DNA of 62,820 bases from an uncultured Collinsella sp. (GTDB lineage: Bacteria; Actinomycetota; Coriobacteriia; Coriobacteriales; Coriobacteriaceae). Shown piece by piece: positions 60,847-62,820 of the stretch (positions are counted from its first letter, which is position 1; every line of letters starts with the position of its first letter). The notes under the pieces are model-generated. The model was given only the letters and a program-made list of their open reading frames with translations. It made no database searches and was not told the origin of the DNA. The translations under genes and the position numbers were made by a program. The DNA lies in contig CAAENA010000014.1 in the NCBI GenBank assembly GCA_900757205.1, positions 1 through 62,820 of the forward strand, read 5' to 3'.

Positions 60847-62634
60847 ATGGCCGCCTTGTTCACGACCCCCAAGCGCAATGATAAAACCTCAGGAGCCCAT
60901 TTTGTCGAGCCCGACGTGCACCGTCGCACGCTGCTCGCGCACGGCAGCTGGCGCCGCGTGACGCGCCGCATCGTCTGCGGCCTGGCCTGCGCGCTCACGG
61001 TAAGTTCGCTGCTCATGCCGAGCGTCTCGCTCGCGGCGGAGTGGGTGGACGTTGGCGGCGTCCGCCACGAAGCGGCCGCGGGGCCCACGGGAGACGCCGC
61101 CGGCACCTGGAGCTGGGACGGCGCCGACGATATGAAGCTCAACGGCTATGACGGCGGTGCGATCAAGGCTGCGGGCAAGCTCAACATTGCCTACGAGGGC
61201 AAGAACACCGTGAAAACCGAGCCCGATTACACCGGGGCCGCCATCAAGGCGCAGGATTGCACTAGCCAGAAAGCAGAGTTGAACATAACGAGCTCGAATA
61301 GCACGGATGAGCTCAATGTGACAGCCGAGGCCGATGCAATTAAATCAACAGGTGACCTTTCCATTTCTGGCCCAGGCACTGTGAACACCACAAGCACTAA
61401 TTCCGACGGAATTGAGGCAAAGGGCGATCTCTCTATCACAGGCTCGGGCACCGTGAATGCAACGGGCGGTACCGAAGGCATCCAATCCAAGGGCAAGACC
61501 ACCATCGATTCCTCTGGTACAGTGATCGCTAAAGGAGGCGAAGGTTACGGCGTCGCCGCGGGCAGTGACCTGATCATCAAAGGCGGTGGCAAGGTAGAAG
61601 CAAGCTCGATAGAAGAAGCGGCGATTTGGGCTGACGACAACATCGACATCTCGGGCGGCAGCCAGGTCAAGGCGAACTCCGAGGGAGATCTTGCCGTCAA
61701 CGCTGAGGGCAGTCTCGCGGTCACGAACGCCTCCCTTGACGCAAGTGGTGTTAAATATGGCGTCTATGCTTGCAAGGGCGCTATACTCGATCACGCGACC
61801 GTAACGGTCCGCACAAGCGCGAGCGGCGGCCAGGCCATCGCCCTCATCACTGACGGGGACGACATCGTCATCAAGAATGGTTCCATCGTGGACGCGTTCG
61901 CGGAAGGCGAATTCTCGGTTGCAATCTCTACCAGAAACCACCAGCTCAACGACGCGGGCGGACACATCTACATCAGCGACTCCGTTGTTAAGGCTATAGC
62001 CCGCTATGTCGAGTCCGGTAGCGACGGCCCTGACCACTACAGCAACGACCAAAGCGGCGAGGTCATCCCTGAGCCTAGGGGTCTGAACATCGGTATCTTC
62101 GCCCAGACCAGCGAGGGCATCACGCCCGCGACTATTTCGATCGTCCGCAGCAAGGTCACTGCCGAAGGAGACACGGCGGCGATCTTCGCCCTTGCCATGA
62201 GCGCGGACGGCAAGGCAATCGGCACCATCGAAATCGAAGGCTCCACCATCCTGACGCCTGAAGGCGGCAAGGTCATTGACTATCGCAACAAAGAAGAGCT
62301 CAGCAACGGCGACATCTACGAAGCGGGTCAAACCATCGGCACGGGCGACGCTGTGATCGACTCCCCCTATAACGAAGCTGTCGCCAAGAGCACGGTAATC
62401 GTGCCTCCCGAGGAGATCAAACCCGAGGAGAAGCCAGGCGAGACCAAGCCCGAGGGTTCCAAGTCCGAGGGCACGAAGACAACCAAGACCGTTGCAGTTG
62501 CAGCCACGGGAGCCAAGACCACCGGCAAGCTCGCGGCAACCGGCGACACCTCGAGCGCGGCCATCATAGCGACCGCCCTTGCAGGAACGGCCACCATCGT
62601 CACAGGCGCCCTGGCGAGTCGCAAACGCTCGTAA
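60847..62634 (+). CDS. LAxTG-anchored beta-helix-like surface protein
   Basis: 595 aa. A long basic N-terminus precedes a signal peptide (VCGLACALTVSSLLMPSVSLAA, about residues 41-62). Repeated 20-25-residue units with G-D/S-L-x-I-x-G patterns (SISGPGTVN, SITGSGTVN, TIDSSGTV, IIKGGGKV, ISGGSQV) indicate a right-handed beta-helix, as in carbohydrate-binding or adhesin-like proteins. A Pro/Glu/Lys linker (PEEIKPEEKPGETKPEG) spans the wall. The tail LAATGD, a hydrophobic segment and RKRS form a class E-type sorting signal. The start at 60847 has GGGAG 5 nt upstream. It lies between the permease and a duplicated permease fragment. Confidence 0.85.
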   Translation: MAALFTTPKRNDKTSGAHFVEPDVHRRTLLAHGSWRRVTRRIVCGLACALTVSSLLMPSVSLAAEWVDVGGVRHEAAAGPTGDAAGTWSWDGADDMKLNGYDGGAIKAAGKLNIAYEGKNTVKTEPDYTGAAIKAQDCTSQKAELNITSSNSTDELNVTAEADAIKSTGDLSISGPGTVNTTSTNSDGIEAKGDLSITGSGTVNATGGTEGIQSKGKTTIDSSGTVIAKGGEGYGVAAGSDLIIKGGGKVEASSIEEAAIWADDNIDISGGSQVKANSEGDLAVNAEGSLAVTNASLDASGVKYGVYACKGAILDHATVTVRTSASGGQAIALITDGDDIVIKNGSIVDAFAEGEFSVAISTRNHQLNDAGGHIYISDSVVKAIARYVESGSDGPDHYSNDQSGEVIPEPRGLNIGIFAQTSEGITPATISIVRSKVTAEGDTAAIFALAMSADGKAIGTIEIEGSTILTPEGGKVIDYRNKEELSNGDIYEAGQTIGTGDAVIDSPYNEAVAKSTVIVPPEEIKPEEKPGETKPEGSKSEGTKTTKTVAVAATGAKTTGKLAATGDTSSAAIIATALAGTATIVTGALASRKRS

Positions 62635-62655
62635 ACACTTTTTCGCACAGGACGG

Positions 62656-62723
62656 GTGGATCGCGGCCCTTGCCTTCTTCGTCTACTTCTTCGTAGCGTA
62701 AGGGCAAGGCTGCAAAAGCTGAA
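62656..62723 (+). pseudogene. Remnant of a second purine permease (3' end)
   Basis: About 61 of 68 positions match 60594-60661, the end of the purine permease plus 22 nt beyond its stop. The reading frame is kept (WIAALAFFVYFFVA then TAA, against WIAALAFLVYFFVA), with two of three codon differences silent. This suggests a relic of a formerly functional paralogue and not a recent copy. The upstream part of that gene is missing. Confidence 0.7.
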
Positions 62724-62727
62724 TCAG

Positions 62728-62806
62728 AACCACCCTTAAAAAGGGTGGTTTGCTCTTAGGGTATAACCCACGGGCCCCGGGCTCGCGTCTAAAGGCGCGG
62801 GCCCGG
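62728..62806 (+). terminator. Two hairpins, the first a probable terminator
   Basis: AACCACCCTT (62728-62737) and AAGGGTGGTT (62741-62750) form a perfect 10-bp stem followed by TGCTCTT. CCGGGCTCGCG (62777-62787) pairs with CGCGGGCCCGG (62796-62806) with one wobble; it may belong to a feature continuing past the window end. Confidence 0.65.
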
Positions 62807-62820
62807 ACTTCGTCCAGGCC

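Noticed and set aside
62656..62723. Direct repeat as an integrase attachment site
   Set aside because: No integrase gene in the interval, and differences are mainly silent codon changes, which fits a coding relic better than an att duplication.

Overview
The window looks like a piece of chromosome from an anaerobic, high-GC gut actinomycete of the class Coriobacteriia, most likely Collinsella or a close relative. That placement is inference from gene content: a bile-salt-hydrolase-type Ntn hydrolase, a reverse rubrerythrin, a lactate dehydrogenase linked to EtfAB with an extra ferredoxin domain, a long-form PurL, an HTH-aminotransferase fusion, an LAxTG-type cell-wall sorting signal and GC-rich codon use. 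I found no rRNA, tRNA, CRISPR array, transposase or phage genes. Most of the window is ordinary core chromosome. The unusual material is in the intergenic repeats and a few accessory clusters.

Layout. 0-13 kb: a class II Fic protein flanked by two REP-like arrays, a CPA2 antiporter, purL, an EamA exporter, a diguanylate cyclase, a KdgT-type permease, azlCD and an HD-domain hydrolase. 13-17 kb: a FAD lactate/glycolate-type dehydrogenase with EtfB and ferredoxin-fused EtfA, resembling an electron-bifurcating lactate dehydrogenase. 17-20.4 kb: five small genes, mostly for secreted or membrane-anchored proteins I do not recognise. 21.2-26.9 kb: a tightly packed triad of TerB_N/TerB_C protein, BrxD-like P-loop ATPase and Lhr-like helicase, the best candidate for a defence or DNA-processing system. 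26.9-33.5 kb: a spermidine-synthase-like protein, Elp3, a DUF4097 protein with its XRE regulator, a methyltransferase and TrmB. 33.8-42.4 kb: a Ski2-like helicase, a DUF2130 protein, a phosphoesterase, a HIRAN protein, and an ADH/ALDH pair. 42.6-48 kb: reverse rubrerythrin, a PD-(D/E)XK-like gene between two copies of a 123-bp hairpin element, and pdxR divergent from pdxST. 48-62.8 kb: an RGG-tailed protein, an MFS exporter, two deformylase-family proteins (one lacking the catalytic Glu), the HTH-aminotransferase fusion, LysR/EamA, a KUP potassium transporter, the bile-salt-hydrolase-like enzyme, a purine permease and a large beta-helix-like surface protein.

The strongest novel signal is a set of long inverted-repeat (hairpin) elements lying at the 3' ends of genes. 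One family has three copies, each exactly 123 bp, with near-perfect 18-19 bp terminal inverted repeats and compensatory base changes in an inner stem. Two copies supply the last three codons and the stop codon of a neighbouring gene. Unrelated long hairpins elsewhere also contain the stop codon of an adjacent gene. A second notable point is a strong internal ribosome binding site in the HTH-aminotransferase fusion, predicted to give a normal-length stand-alone aminotransferase. A third is a diverged copy of the last ~68 bp of the purine permease locus just downstream of the surface-protein gene, which suggests that this gene replaced a second permease.
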